From positions 1 through 64,000 of the forward strand of contig DASYVJ010000065.1 of NCBI GenBank assembly GCA_035937155.1: DNA of 64,000 bases, read 5' to 3'. The notes beneath the pieces are model-generated. The model was not told the origin of the DNA. It saw only the letters and a program-made list of their open reading frames with translations, and did not search any database. A program made the translations under genes and the position numbers. Positions 33,986 through 41,552 of this stretch are shown here, in pieces. The DNA is from Palsa-870 sp035937155 (GTDB taxonomy: Bacteria > Chloroflexota > Dormibacteria > Dormibacterales > Dormibacteraceae). The first letter of the stretch is position 1. Every line of letters begins with the position of its first letter.

Positions 33986-34755
33986 AGGTCTTTCTACTCG
34001 GCCACGAAATCTCCTACTCCCGAAGCCCGCACATGCACAACTCGGCATTCGGCGCACTCGGCCTGGACTGGACGTATGAGCTGCTCGACGTAGCGCCGGC
34101 CGAGCTGTCTACAGCGATGAGACGTCTGCGCGACCCCGATGTGGCGGGGGCCAATGTGACGATCCCTCACAAGCAGGCGGTCATGCGGCACATGGATGCC
34201 ATTGACGCGGAAGCCGTCAGAGCGCGCGCTGTGAACACGATCGTCCGCGACGGTGACCGGCTGGTCGGATCGAACACCGACATAGCAGCGATTCGCTCCG
34301 CAATCGCAAGCCTCGGCGTCGAACCGAAAGGCGCAAAGGCGGTCATCCTCGGCGCCGGCGGATCGGCTCGTGCAGCGGCGGTTGCGCTCGACGGAGCGCA
34401 CGTGACCTTCGTATCAAGGCATCCCGAAGACGTCGATGTGCCCGGCCGGACCGTCAAGTGGGAAGACGCAGCGCTTCAAGCGCTCGTCAGGTCCGCGGAT
34501 CTCCTCGTGAACGCCACGCCACTCGGCCGGCGCGAAGAGATGCCGATCCGGCCCGCAGCACTGCCCAGCCACGGGGCGGTCATCGACCTGGTCTACGTCA
34601 CCGGTGGAACTCCGCTTGTCCGGAAGGCGCGTTCGCTGGGGCTCCCCACGATTGACGGCTGGGAGATCCTGCTCGCGCAGGGCGCGAGGTCATTCGAGTT
34701 GTGGACCGGGCTGTCCGCGCCGGTGAGCTCGATGCGCGAGACTTTGCAGCCGTGA
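33982..34755 (+). CDS. aroE: Shikimate dehydrogenase, apparent CTG start
   Basis: A 257-residue NADP-dependent shikimate dehydrogenase. The substrate site YSRSPHMHN and GANVTIPHKQAV and the nucleotide loop GAGGSARAA are visible. The first strand KVFLLG begins right after the mltG stop, and no ATG/GTG/TTG occurs in frame before ATG 34033, which would cut off the SxS substrate motif. The best start is therefore CTG 33982, overlapping the mltG TGA (CTGA), the same geometry as the ATGA/GTGA overlaps nearby. The stop overlaps the prepilin peptidase start (GTGA). Confidence 0.88.
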   Translation: MKVFLLGHEISYSRSPHMHNSAFGALGLDWTYELLDVAPAELSTAMRRLRDPDVAGANVTIPHKQAVMRHMDAIDAEAVRARAVNTIVRDGDRLVGSNTDIAAIRSAIASLGVEPKGAKAVILGAGGSARAAAVALDGAHVTFVSRHPEDVDVPGRTVKWEDAALQALVRSADLLVNATPLGRREEMPIRPAALPSHGAVIDLVYVTGGTPLVRKARSLGLPTIDGWEILLAQGARSFELWTGLSAPVSSMRETLQP

Positions 34756-35426
34756 ACTTTGTCGCCTCCTCGAGCTCGCTTTTGCTTGTCCTGGGCTGGG
34801 CGGTCATCGGCGCCGGAGTCGGCTGGTTCGTTCGGTGGGGCTCGGTGCGGCTGGCAAAGCTGGAAAACCTTGACCTGGAGCCTGGCCACAAGGCATGGCA
34901 GGTCTACGGGCCACCGATTCTGTGCGCCCTGCTGTTCGGGATCTTTGCGGCCCACGTGAGCTCGATTCCGGTGCTCGTGCTGCGCAGCGTGTTCGTGGCC
35001 GTGCTCCTGCAGGTCATATTCTTCGACTTCGAGCACCGCCTGATCCTCGATCGCGTGATGTTCCCGTCGATGGCGCTGGCGCTGCTGCTCAGCCTGACGG
35101 GCGACCCATGGTTTTCGGGGCATGACCGCTGGCATGGAATCGCGACCGGTCTGGGGGCCGGGGTGTTGTTCCTGCTCCTCGCACTCGGCGGCTCACTGCT
35201 TTTCAAAACCGAGGCGATGGGTTTTGGCGACATCAAGCTCGTTACGTTCATGGGCCTGCTGCTGGGCCCCTTACCGACTGTGCAGGCACTTTTCTATGGC
35301 GTATTTCTAGCCGGCGTTGGCGGCGTGGCCGTCATCATTTGGCGCCGATCCATGAAGGGGACGATCGCTTACGGTCCATACCTGGCGGCCGGCGCTCTGA
35401 TCGCGCTCTACCAACTGCCACAATAG
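34752..35426 (+). CDS. A24-family prepilin peptidase
   Basis: A 224-residue polytopic membrane protease from GTG 34752. The two catalytic Asp motifs are present: FFDFEHRLILD and GFGDIKL (GxGD). About six to seven membrane helices are predicted by eye. The N-terminal zinc/methylase region of PilD-type enzymes is absent, as in short TadV/CpaA-like peptidases. It may process the TadE-like and Flp pilins of the tad locus 18 kb away. A prepilin peptidase after aroE is also seen in mycobacteria, so the position may be ancestral rather than functional. Confidence 0.9.
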   Translation: MNFVASSSSLLLVLGWAVIGAGVGWFVRWGSVRLAKLENLDLEPGHKAWQVYGPPILCALLFGIFAAHVSSIPVLVLRSVFVAVLLQVIFFDFEHRLILDRVMFPSMALALLLSLTGDPWFSGHDRWHGIATGLGAGVLFLLLALGGSLLFKTEAMGFGDIKLVTFMGLLLGPLPTVQALFYGVFLAGVGGVAVIIWRRSMKGTIAYGPYLAAGALIALYQLPQ

Positions 35427-35432
35427 GCGGGC

Positions 35433-35972
35433 ATGAGCAACCTCCTGCCCGGCGAGAACCTAGTCCTCAAGGACCACCCTCACTGGGTCGTCCTGATCAA
35501 GTCGGTTTGGGTCCCAATCGTCCTCGTGGTGCTTGTTGTTATCGCCGACTTCACGATCCTTTTGAGCAACTACAACACGTGGAACCTGCCGGCTCACTTT
35601 CGGACTTTTCTGACCCTAGGCGTGCTGGCTTTGGCGGGACTCTGGCTCATCGCGGTCTGGATCCGCTGGCAGTCGACTACGTACACACTCACCGACCAGC
35701 GCATCAAGATCGAGACCGGGGTCTTCGGCCGGCAGGAGAAGGTCATCCCGATCGACCGCGTCCAGGACTGCACCACCAGGATGTCGCTCTTGGGGCGCAT
35801 GCTCGGCTACGGCCGGGTCGAGATTGACGCCGCCGGCGCGCAGGGCGCTGAGATTCTCGACCACCTGCCCAATCCAGGCGCGTTCCGCGACCAGGTCTTC
35901 ATGCAAACGGAGAAGCGTCGAGGCGTACCGGCGGCCGCACCGGCGACGCCGGCCAGCCCCAGCGGAATCTGA
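35433..35972 (+). CDS. Bacterial PH-domain (YdbS-like) membrane protein
   Basis: A 179-residue protein. It has two membrane helices (~24-46 VLIKSVWVPIVLVVLVVIAD and ~62-82), then a bPH2/DUF304 domain with TTYTLTDQRIKIETGVFG, IPIDRVQDC and MLGYGRVEI. A Pro/Ala-rich tail ends the protein. The function of such proteins is unclear. It lies where Actinobacteria often carry aroC. The stop TGA overlaps the apparent CTG start of aroK. Confidence 0.8.
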   Translation: MSNLLPGENLVLKDHPHWVVLIKSVWVPIVLVVLVVIADFTILLSNYNTWNLPAHFRTFLTLGVLALAGLWLIAVWIRWQSTTYTLTDQRIKIETGVFGRQEKVIPIDRVQDCTTRMSLLGRMLGYGRVEIDAAGAQGAEILDHLPNPGAFRDQVFMQTEKRRGVPAAAPATPASPSGI

Positions 35973-36469
35973 TTCGCCGTCCAATCGCGCTCCTGGGCTT
36001 CATGGGTTCGGGTAAGAGCGTCGTGGGGTCGCTGGTGGCTGAGCGCACGAAGGCCCCGTTTCACGACCTCGACCGCATGATCGAAGACGAAGCCGGGATG
36101 CCGATCCCCGAGATTTTCGCCATGGGAGGCGAGGCAGCCTTTCGCACGCTGGAGACACGCGTGCTCCCTGGCGCCTTGCAGTCCGGGTCGGTGGTGGCGC
36201 TCGGAGGCGGCACCCTGATCGACGACTCGAACTTCCGTCTCGTAGCCGAGTTGTCGTCTACCGTGTACCTCGAGGTTCCCTTCGAAACGATGTGGGAGAG
36301 GATTCGGAAGCTCACCGGCAGGCCGCTCGCGTCCGGCAGATCGCGAGAGGAGGTCGAGTCGCTGTTCGAGCGGCGGCGCCCTCGGTACGAGCAGGCGCTC
36401 CACCGTGTGGACGGCGATCGCCCGCCTGCAGTCGTTGCGGACGAGGTGATCAAACTTTGGTCCGCCTGA
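35969..36469 (+). CDS. aroK: Shikimate kinase, apparent CTG start
   Basis: A 166-residue P-loop kinase phosphorylating shikimate. The P-loop GFMGSGKS, the substrate-binding DLDRMIE, VVALGGGTLID and LTGRPLASGR are visible. ATG 36002 lies inside the P-loop and would delete strand 1 (RRPIALLGF). The only fitting upstream codons are CTG 35969, forming CTGA with the stop of the PH-domain gene, or ATT 35972. I prefer CTG. The aroB start overlaps its end. Confidence 0.88.
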   Translation: MIRRPIALLGFMGSGKSVVGSLVAERTKAPFHDLDRMIEDEAGMPIPEIFAMGGEAAFRTLETRVLPGALQSGSVVALGGGTLIDDSNFRLVAELSSTVYLEVPFETMWERIRKLTGRPLASGRSREEVESLFERRRPRYEQALHRVDGDRPPAVVADEVIKLWSA

Positions 36470-37536
36470 TCCTCGACTCGTCGACCGGAAGCTACCCGGT
36501 CGTCATCGGCAGCAACATCCATCGCGAGCTGCGCAGCGTCGTCACTCGGCTGGATCCAACCGGAGTGGCGATCATCACCGACTCGAACGTCAGGCCATGG
36601 GCGGTGAAGGTCGCGAAGACGATCAAGCGCGCGGGTCTCAAGACTGCGATCCACGCCATCCCGGTCGGGGAGCGATCGAAATCCATGCACCAGCTGCAAG
36701 AGGTGCTGGCATTCCTCGAGCGCCAGCGCATCGATCGGGGCGGCTGCGTGATCGCGGTGGGGGGCGGCACGGTGGGAGATCTCGCCGGCTTCGCTGCCGC
36801 GGTCTGGCAGCGGGGCATCCGCCTGGTCGGCGTACCGACGACACTCCTGGCGATGGTGGATTCGAGCATCGGAGGCAAGACTGGGGTCAACGGGACCCGC
36901 TCCAAAAACGCCATCGGAGCTTTCTGGCAGCCGTCCGCTGTCATCTCCGACCTCGCATGCATCGAAACGCTGCCCGCGACGAGCTACCGGGATGCCTTCG
37001 CCGAGGTTGTAAAGTACGCCGTTGCCATGGACCGGGGCCTTTTCGACCTCCTACAGAAAGAACGGCCTCGCCTTGTCGCCGGCGACGACCCGGCGATGCT
37101 CCAACGGGTCGTGTTTCGCTGTGTCGCCGCCAAGGCGCTCGTCGTTGCAAAGGACGAGCGTGAGAAGGGACCGCGGGCGATCCTCAACTACGGACACACC
37201 GCAGGCCACGCGCTCGAGGCAGCCAGCGGCTTTCGCGTCTCGCACGGGCGGGCGGTTGCGTTCGGCATGCGAGTCGCCGCGCAGATCGCTCTGTCGATGG
37301 AGCTGTGCAGCAAGCGATTGGTCGAATCGCAGGACGAGCTGCTCACCGAGTACGGGCTGCCAGACCGGGTTCCGCATGTCGACCCGGGCCGCCTGCTGGC
37401 CGCGATTCCTCGAGACAAGAAGGCGCTTCGCGGCAAGGTCGCATGGGTCATGCCGCGCCGCCTCGGCCACGCCGAGATCGGGCACGCCGTTCCATCTCCG
37501 CTGGTGCGGCGAATCGTGACGCGAGCGCTCGCATGA
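36457..37536 (+). CDS. aroB: 3-dehydroquinate synthase
   Basis: A 359-residue NAD/metal-dependent enzyme making 3-dehydroquinate. The NAD/metal motifs are GGGTVGDLAGFAAAVWQRG, PTTLLAMVDSSIGGKTGVN, FAEVVKY and LNYGHTAGHALE. I chose TTG 36457, inside the aroK end. In-frame CTG 36466, which forms CTGA with the aroK stop, is an alternative. An open frame further upstream is not conserved. The stop overlaps aroQ by ATGA. Confidence 0.95.
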   Translation: MVRLILDSSTGSYPVVIGSNIHRELRSVVTRLDPTGVAIITDSNVRPWAVKVAKTIKRAGLKTAIHAIPVGERSKSMHQLQEVLAFLERQRIDRGGCVIAVGGGTVGDLAGFAAAVWQRGIRLVGVPTTLLAMVDSSIGGKTGVNGTRSKNAIGAFWQPSAVISDLACIETLPATSYRDAFAEVVKYAVAMDRGLFDLLQKERPRLVAGDDPAMLQRVVFRCVAAKALVVAKDEREKGPRAILNYGHTAGHALEAASGFRVSHGRAVAFGMRVAAQIALSMELCSKRLVESQDELLTEYGLPDRVPHVDPGRLLAAIPRDKKALRGKVAWVMPRRLGHAEIGHAVPSPLVRRIVTRALA

Positions 37537-37961
37537 AGCGGATCGTCATCGTCAACGGACCGAACCTGAACCTGCTCGGGAAGCGGGAACCGCACATCTA
37601 CGGCACCCGGTCGCACGCCGACCTCGTCAAGACGGTTCGCGCGAAGGCACGCGAGCTCGGCGTGACCGTGAGCGTCTTCCAGAGCAACGATGAAGGCGAG
37701 ATCGTCGATTTCCTGCAGAAAGAAGCGCCCGGTGCGCTGGGAATCGTGATCAACCCAGCGGCGTTGTCTCACTACTCGCTCGCTCTGTTTGATTGTCTGC
37801 AGGCGCTCGACGTTCCAACCGTCGAGGTCCACATTTCGAACATCCACGCGCGTGAAGAGTTCCGTTCGAAAAGCGTTACGGCACGCGCCGCGCGAGGCGT
37901 GATTACCGGGCTGGGTTTTGCGGGATATGGACTTGCAATGGAGTACTTGGCAAAGCTGTGA
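37533..37961 (+). CDS. aroQ: Type II 3-dehydroquinate dehydratase
   Basis: A 142-residue type II dehydroquinase, normally a dodecamer. NGPNLNLLGKREPHIYG (with the catalytic Tyr), QSNDEGEIVD, INPAALSHYS and VEVHISNIHAREEFR are the family signature. The start ATG 37533 overlaps the aroB stop. It completes the sequence aroB-aroQ-aroE-aroK for early shikimate steps; aroG/aroA/aroC are not in the window. The gap to efp is 28 bp. Confidence 0.96.
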   Translation: MKRIVIVNGPNLNLLGKREPHIYGTRSHADLVKTVRAKARELGVTVSVFQSNDEGEIVDFLQKEAPGALGIVINPAALSHYSLALFDCLQALDVPTVEVHISNIHAREEFRSKSVTARAARGVITGLGFAGYGLAMEYLAKL

Positions 37962-37989
37962 CAGACCACAGCTTCGCCTGGGCAAAGCC

Positions 37990-38547
37990 GTGATCTCGAC
38001 CAGCGACTTTCGCAACGGGACGATGTTCGAGATGGACGGTCAGCTGCTGCAGGTCGTCAACGTCGAGCACATCAAGCTGGCCCGGGCAGGCGCCGTCATC
38101 AAGGCGAAGCTGCGCAACCTGATGACGGAGTCTATATTCGAGCACAGCTTCCGCAGCGGTGACAAGTACAAGACGGTTCGCATCGACAAGAACGAGGCGA
38201 CCTACCTGTACGCCGACGGCTCGCATCACTACTTCATGGACACGCAGACCTACGACCAGGTTCCCGTCGATGAAGAGCTCCTGGAGTCTGTGCTCCCGCT
38301 CCTGAAGGAAGGCAGCACCGCTCACCTGCTGCGGTACCAGGACCGCCTCATTGGCGTCGAGCTGCCGATCAATGTGGAATTGAAGGTTGAGTCGACTGAT
38401 CCAGGCTTCAAGGGAGACACCGTTTCGGGTGGGACGAAGCCCGCCAGGCTCGAGACCGGGGCCACGATCCAGGTTCCGCTCTTCATCCAGCCTGGCGATG
38501 TGATCCGGGTCGACACTCGAACCCAGAGCTACATGGAGAGGGCGTAG
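37990..38547 (+). CDS. efp: Translation elongation factor EF-P
   Basis: A 185-residue factor from GTG 37990, the usual EF-P length, relieving ribosome stalling at polyproline. The KOW-like domain ISTSDFRNGTMFEMDGQLLQ and the OB domains with GDTVSGGTKPARLETGA and IQPGDVIRVDTRT are clear. The tip loop reads HIKLARAGAV, so the residue corresponding to E. coli Lys34 is Arg32. As I recall it, Thermus EF-P also has Arg there (KLGRGGA). No EF-P modification gene is seen nearby. A longer in-frame start overlapping aroQ is unlikely. Confidence 0.95.
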   Translation: MISTSDFRNGTMFEMDGQLLQVVNVEHIKLARAGAVIKAKLRNLMTESIFEHSFRSGDKYKTVRIDKNEATYLYADGSHHYFMDTQTYDQVPVDEELLESVLPLLKEGSTAHLLRYQDRLIGVELPINVELKVESTDPGFKGDTVSGGTKPARLETGATIQVPLFIQPGDVIRVDTRTQSYMERA

Positions 38548-38576
38548 CGGCGGTCCCAGGCGGTAGCATGCCCCGT

Positions 38577-38927
38577 ATGGGACAGAACGGCTCTCTGGGA
38601 GCGGTCCGAGTGGCCAATGAGGTGATCGCCAGCATCGCGGCGCTCGCCGCGTGCGAGGTCGAAGGCGTCGAAGGCATGGATGAGGCCGCCGCGCGGCATT
38701 TCGGTGACTGGGTGCGCCGCCAGTCTGCGCATCGAGGGGTGCGCGTGCACATCGAGACCGATCGCTCGATCCACCTCGAGGTCTTCATCACCGTGGCGTC
38801 GGAGGCGAAGCTGGCCGAGGTCGCGGGTTCGGTACAGAGCAACGTCGTCGAAGCGACCGAGCGGATGCTCGGCCTGGAAGTGGGGGAGGTCAACGTCTTC
38901 GTTTCGAGCGTCGCCTTCGCCAGCTAG
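38577..38927 (+). CDS. Asp23/Gls24 family envelope stress protein
   Basis: About 116 residues from ATG 38577 (ATG 38568 is also in frame). VRVANEVIASIAALAACEVEGVEGM and GVRVHIETDRSIHLEVFITV match the Asp23 family, known for membrane-proximal and alkaline-stress roles in Gram-positives. TAGCAT at 38564-38569 ends 7 nt before ATG 38577, suggesting a leaderless transcript starting there. A homologue just before nusB is typical of Firmicutes (YqhY). Confidence 0.88.
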   Translation: MGQNGSLGAVRVANEVIASIAALAACEVEGVEGMDEAAARHFGDWVRRQSAHRGVRVHIETDRSIHLEVFITVASEAKLAEVAGSVQSNVVEATERMLGLEVGEVNVFVSSVAFAS

Positions 38928-38933
38928 ATCTAG

Positions 38934-39338
38934 GTGGGCAAGCGGCACCAGGCCAGAGAGCTGGCGCTCAAGACGCTGTTCCAGCTCGAGGCGGCGGATG
39001 ACGACACCGAAGAGGTCCTGCGCTACCACGCCGCCGAGGGCGCGGCGACGCCAGACGTCGCGACTTTCGCGCTGCAGCTCGTCCAGGGCGTGATCGCCAA
39101 CCGCGAGAAGCTCGACGCCATCCTCAGCGAGGCGTCCGAGCACTGGAAGCTCGGCCAGATGGCGAAGGTCGACCGCATCATCTTGCGCATCGCCGTCTAC
39201 GAGATTGCCATCGATCGCCACGTGCCCACCAAAGCTGCGATCAACGAGTCGATCGAGCTGGCCAAAACCTTCTCGGGAGACGAGGCCGGCCGGTTCGTCA
39301 ACGGCATCCTCGGCCGTGTCGCCGCCACTGCAACTTGA
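38934..39338 (+). CDS. nusB: Transcription antitermination factor NusB
   Basis: A 134-residue all-helical protein that binds boxA RNA with NusE in rRNA antitermination. GKRHQARELALKTLFQLE at the start and VDRIILRIAVYEIAIDRHVPTKAAINESIELAK are diagnostic. It starts at GTG 38934, six bases after the Asp23 stop. The stop overlaps the xseB TTG (TTGA). Placement after efp and Asp23 follows the Gram-positive pattern. Confidence 0.94.
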   Translation: MGKRHQARELALKTLFQLEAADDDTEEVLRYHAAEGAATPDVATFALQLVQGVIANREKLDAILSEASEHWKLGQMAKVDRIILRIAVYEIAIDRHVPTKAAINESIELAKTFSGDEAGRFVNGILGRVAATAT

Positions 39339-39553
39339 GCCAGGCGGCGCCAGAACGCCCAACCGAGCCTGCCCGCTTCGAGGAGGTGCTCACCACGCTC
39401 GAGAAGACAATCGCCGAGCTGGCCGGGGGCACCGCTCCGCTCGAGGAGCTTGTGGCCGCGCACCAGCGGGCGCTGGTCCTTCTTGCCGAGGCGCAGTCGC
39501 GTCTCGAGGAGCTGAAGGCTCGCGCCGACCAGATCGCCCGGCAACTAACGTGA
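39335..39553 (+). CDS. xseB: Exodeoxyribonuclease VII small subunit
   Basis: A 72-residue helical protein with RFEEVLTTLEKTIAELAGG, APLEELVAAHQRALVLL and LEELKARADQI, the XseB heptad layout. It needs XseA to form exonuclease VII. The large-subunit gene, normally adjacent, is not in this window. Start TTG 39335 is coupled to nusB. The next gene begins 4 bp after its stop. Confidence 0.88.
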   Translation: MSQAAPERPTEPARFEEVLTTLEKTIAELAGGTAPLEELVAAHQRALVLLAEAQSRLEELKARADQIARQLT

Positions 39554-39557
39554 GCGC

Positions 39558-39980
39558 GTGAAATTTCTTCTCGCCCCGCTGGTGGCCTGGGCGATCGCCC
39601 AGGCGGCCAAGGTGATCCTCACCTCGATGCGCCAGCGGAGGCTGAACCTGAGGGTCCTCGCCGAAACCGGCGGCATGCCCAGCAGTCACGCGGCCATCGT
39701 CATGGGCTTGACCACAGCAGTCGGTAAATATGCGGGCGTCTCTTCCGCTTCCTTCGCCATCGCCCTTATCTTCTCGTTCGTGGTGATGTACGACGCCGCC
39801 GGACTGCGCCGGGCCGCCGGCCGGCAGGCTGCCATCCTGAACCGCTTGGTCGAGGACCTCATGCACATGCGTGGCGTGCAGGAACAGAGGCTGCGCGAGC
39901 TGCTCGGGCACACGCCATTCGAGGTCGTGGTCGGCGCGCTGCTTGGGTTTGTCGTCGGGCTGATCCCATGGGCGGGATAG
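39558..39980 (+). CDS. Divergent PAP2 family membrane protein (DUF212/YuiD-like)
   Basis: A 140-residue protein from GTG 39558. The family signature TGGMPSSHAAIVMGLTTAVG contains the SSH core resembling PAP2 phosphatases, then FSFVVMYDAAGLRRAAGRQA and the C-terminal LGHTPFEVVVGALLGFVVG. Three or four membrane helices are expected. A phosphatase activity on lipid phosphates is suggested by the family name but not established. Confidence 0.9.
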   Translation: MKFLLAPLVAWAIAQAAKVILTSMRQRRLNLRVLAETGGMPSSHAAIVMGLTTAVGKYAGVSSASFAIALIFSFVVMYDAAGLRRAAGRQAAILNRLVEDLMHMRGVQEQRLRELLGHTPFEVVVGALLGFVVGLIPWAG

Positions 39981-39987
39981 AGCTTGC

Positions 39988-40719
39988 ATGGCTCTGATGG
40001 CGATGCCTCGTCTTGACGTGATGCTCACCAAGCGCGGCCTCATCGAGTCGCGACAGCGTGCCCAGGCGCTGATCCTGGCCGGCAAGGTGCAGGTCTCAGG
40101 CGAGACCGTGCGGCGACCCGATCGTGCGGTGCGCGACGACGATGTCATCACCGTCGACGAGACCCCGAGCTACGCGAGTCGAGGTGCGCTCAAGCTCGGC
40201 CCGGCGCTGGATCGCTTCCAGGTTGATCCGCAGGGCCGCGTGTGCGCGGACATCGGCGCGTCGACCGGTGGCTTCACGGACGTGCTGCTGAGGCGCGGCG
40301 CGATGAAGGTGTACGCGATCGACGTCGGCCGTGGCCTGATCCACTGGCGCCTTCGTCAGGATCCGCGGGTCGCCGTGATCGAGCGAACGAACGCGCGAGA
40401 TCTCGAGACCTTCCCGGAGCCTGTCAGCCTGATCGTTGTCGACGTTTCCTTCATCAGCCTGGAAAAGGTGCTGCCGGCCCTTCGGCGCGCCGGTCCGAAT
40501 GCGGAGGTCGTGGCGCTGTTCAAGCCGCAGTTCGAGGTTGGCCGTACAGAGGTGGGGAAGGGTGGCATCGTCCGTGATCCGGCCACCATCGAGGCCGCGC
40601 TGCAGAGGTTCCGTGATTGGTGCCTGCCCAACGGGTACGAGATCGCGGACGAGGCGCCGTCCGAAATCACCGGAGCGGAAGGCAACCAGGAATTCTTGAT
40701 CCATCTCTTGCACCGGTGA
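39988..40719 (+). CDS. tlyA: TlyA-family rRNA 2'-O-methyltransferase
   Basis: A 243-residue protein. An N-terminal S4 RNA-binding domain (RLDVMLTKRGLIESRQRAQALI) is followed by an FtsJ-like methyltransferase with the SAM site CADIGASTGGFTDVLLRRGA, VDVSFISLEKVLPAL and the catalytic-type Lys in FKPQFEVGR. TlyA methylates cytidines in 16S and 23S rRNA and affects capreomycin sensitivity in mycobacteria. ATG 39988, 39997 and 40003 are all possible starts. It overlaps nadK by GTGA, as in Gram-positive tlyA-nadK-recN clusters. Confidence 0.92.
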   Translation: MALMAMPRLDVMLTKRGLIESRQRAQALILAGKVQVSGETVRRPDRAVRDDDVITVDETPSYASRGALKLGPALDRFQVDPQGRVCADIGASTGGFTDVLLRRGAMKVYAIDVGRGLIHWRLRQDPRVAVIERTNARDLETFPEPVSLIVVDVSFISLEKVLPALRRAGPNAEVVALFKPQFEVGRTEVGKGGIVRDPATIEAALQRFRDWCLPNGYEIADEAPSEITGAEGNQEFLIHLLHR

Positions 40720-41552
40720 ACGTCTGCATCCTGCGTGGGCCGCGGGCGGAGCAGTCGGTGATCGACCGCGCCATCGCGCTTTTGAAAGATCGCGGCGTTG
40801 AGGGCTGGGAGGGCGACCGCGATGGCCCGGCGACCGCGATCATCAGCCGCCTAAAGGACACAGCCCTCGTCGTCACGCTTGGCGGCGACGGCACGTTTCT
40901 GGCCGGCGCTCGGCTCGCTGCGCCGCGGGGCATTCCAATCCTTGGAGTCAATCTCGGGCGGCTTGGCTTCCTCACCGAGCTGGAGGAAGACCAGCTCGAT
41001 CAAGGGCTGGTGCACTTTCTCGATGGCGAGTATCGGATCGAGGAGAGGACCATCCTCCAGGTGGTGCTTTGCCGCGGTGAAAGAACGGTTGCCCGATCGA
41101 TCGGTCTCAACGAGGTGGTCGTTGACCACTCAGGCGCGGCGCGGATGCTGAGAGTCGAGATCGACGTCGGCGGCCAGGCTGTCGGCGTCATCGATGCCGA
41201 CGGCATCATGGTGGCGACCGCGACAGGTTCTACGGCCTACGCTCTGGCCAGCGGCGGACCAATCCTCGAACCAACCCTTCGCGACCTGGTGCTCGTGCCG
41301 ATGAACCCATTTGCTCTGACGGTCCGTCCGATCGTTTTTCCACCCGGCCAGGACATCACGCTGTCGGTGCTGCGCGGGCCTGCTGAGATGAGAATCGACG
41401 GTCGTCGGGGCAGGTCGGTCGCGACCGGTGACACGGTTCGCTGCGGCTCGCATCCTCGCCGCCTGAAGGTGATTCGGTTCGGACCTCCGGAAGAGTTTTA
41501 CCGGCGGTTGGGCGAGAAGCTCGGCTGGGGCCGCCCGCTCGTCCCGAAATAG
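40716..41552 (+). CDS. nadK: NAD kinase
   Basis: A 278-residue kinase forming NADP from NAD. The GGDGT motif in TLGGDGTFLAGARLA, GVNLGRLGFLTEL, DGIMVATATGSTAYALASGG and RPIVFPPGQDI are characteristic. The start GTG 40716 overlaps the tlyA stop; the open frame reaching further upstream is not conserved. The last base of its stop is shared with the recN GTG. Confidence 0.95.
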   Translation: MNVCILRGPRAEQSVIDRAIALLKDRGVEGWEGDRDGPATAIISRLKDTALVVTLGGDGTFLAGARLAAPRGIPILGVNLGRLGFLTELEEDQLDQGLVHFLDGEYRIEERTILQVVLCRGERTVARSIGLNEVVVDHSGAARMLRVEIDVGGQAVGVIDADGIMVATATGSTAYALASGGPILEPTLRDLVLVPMNPFALTVRPIVFPPGQDITLSVLRGPAEMRIDGRRGRSVATGDTVRCGSHPRRLKVIRFGPPEEFYRRLGEKLGWGRPLVPK

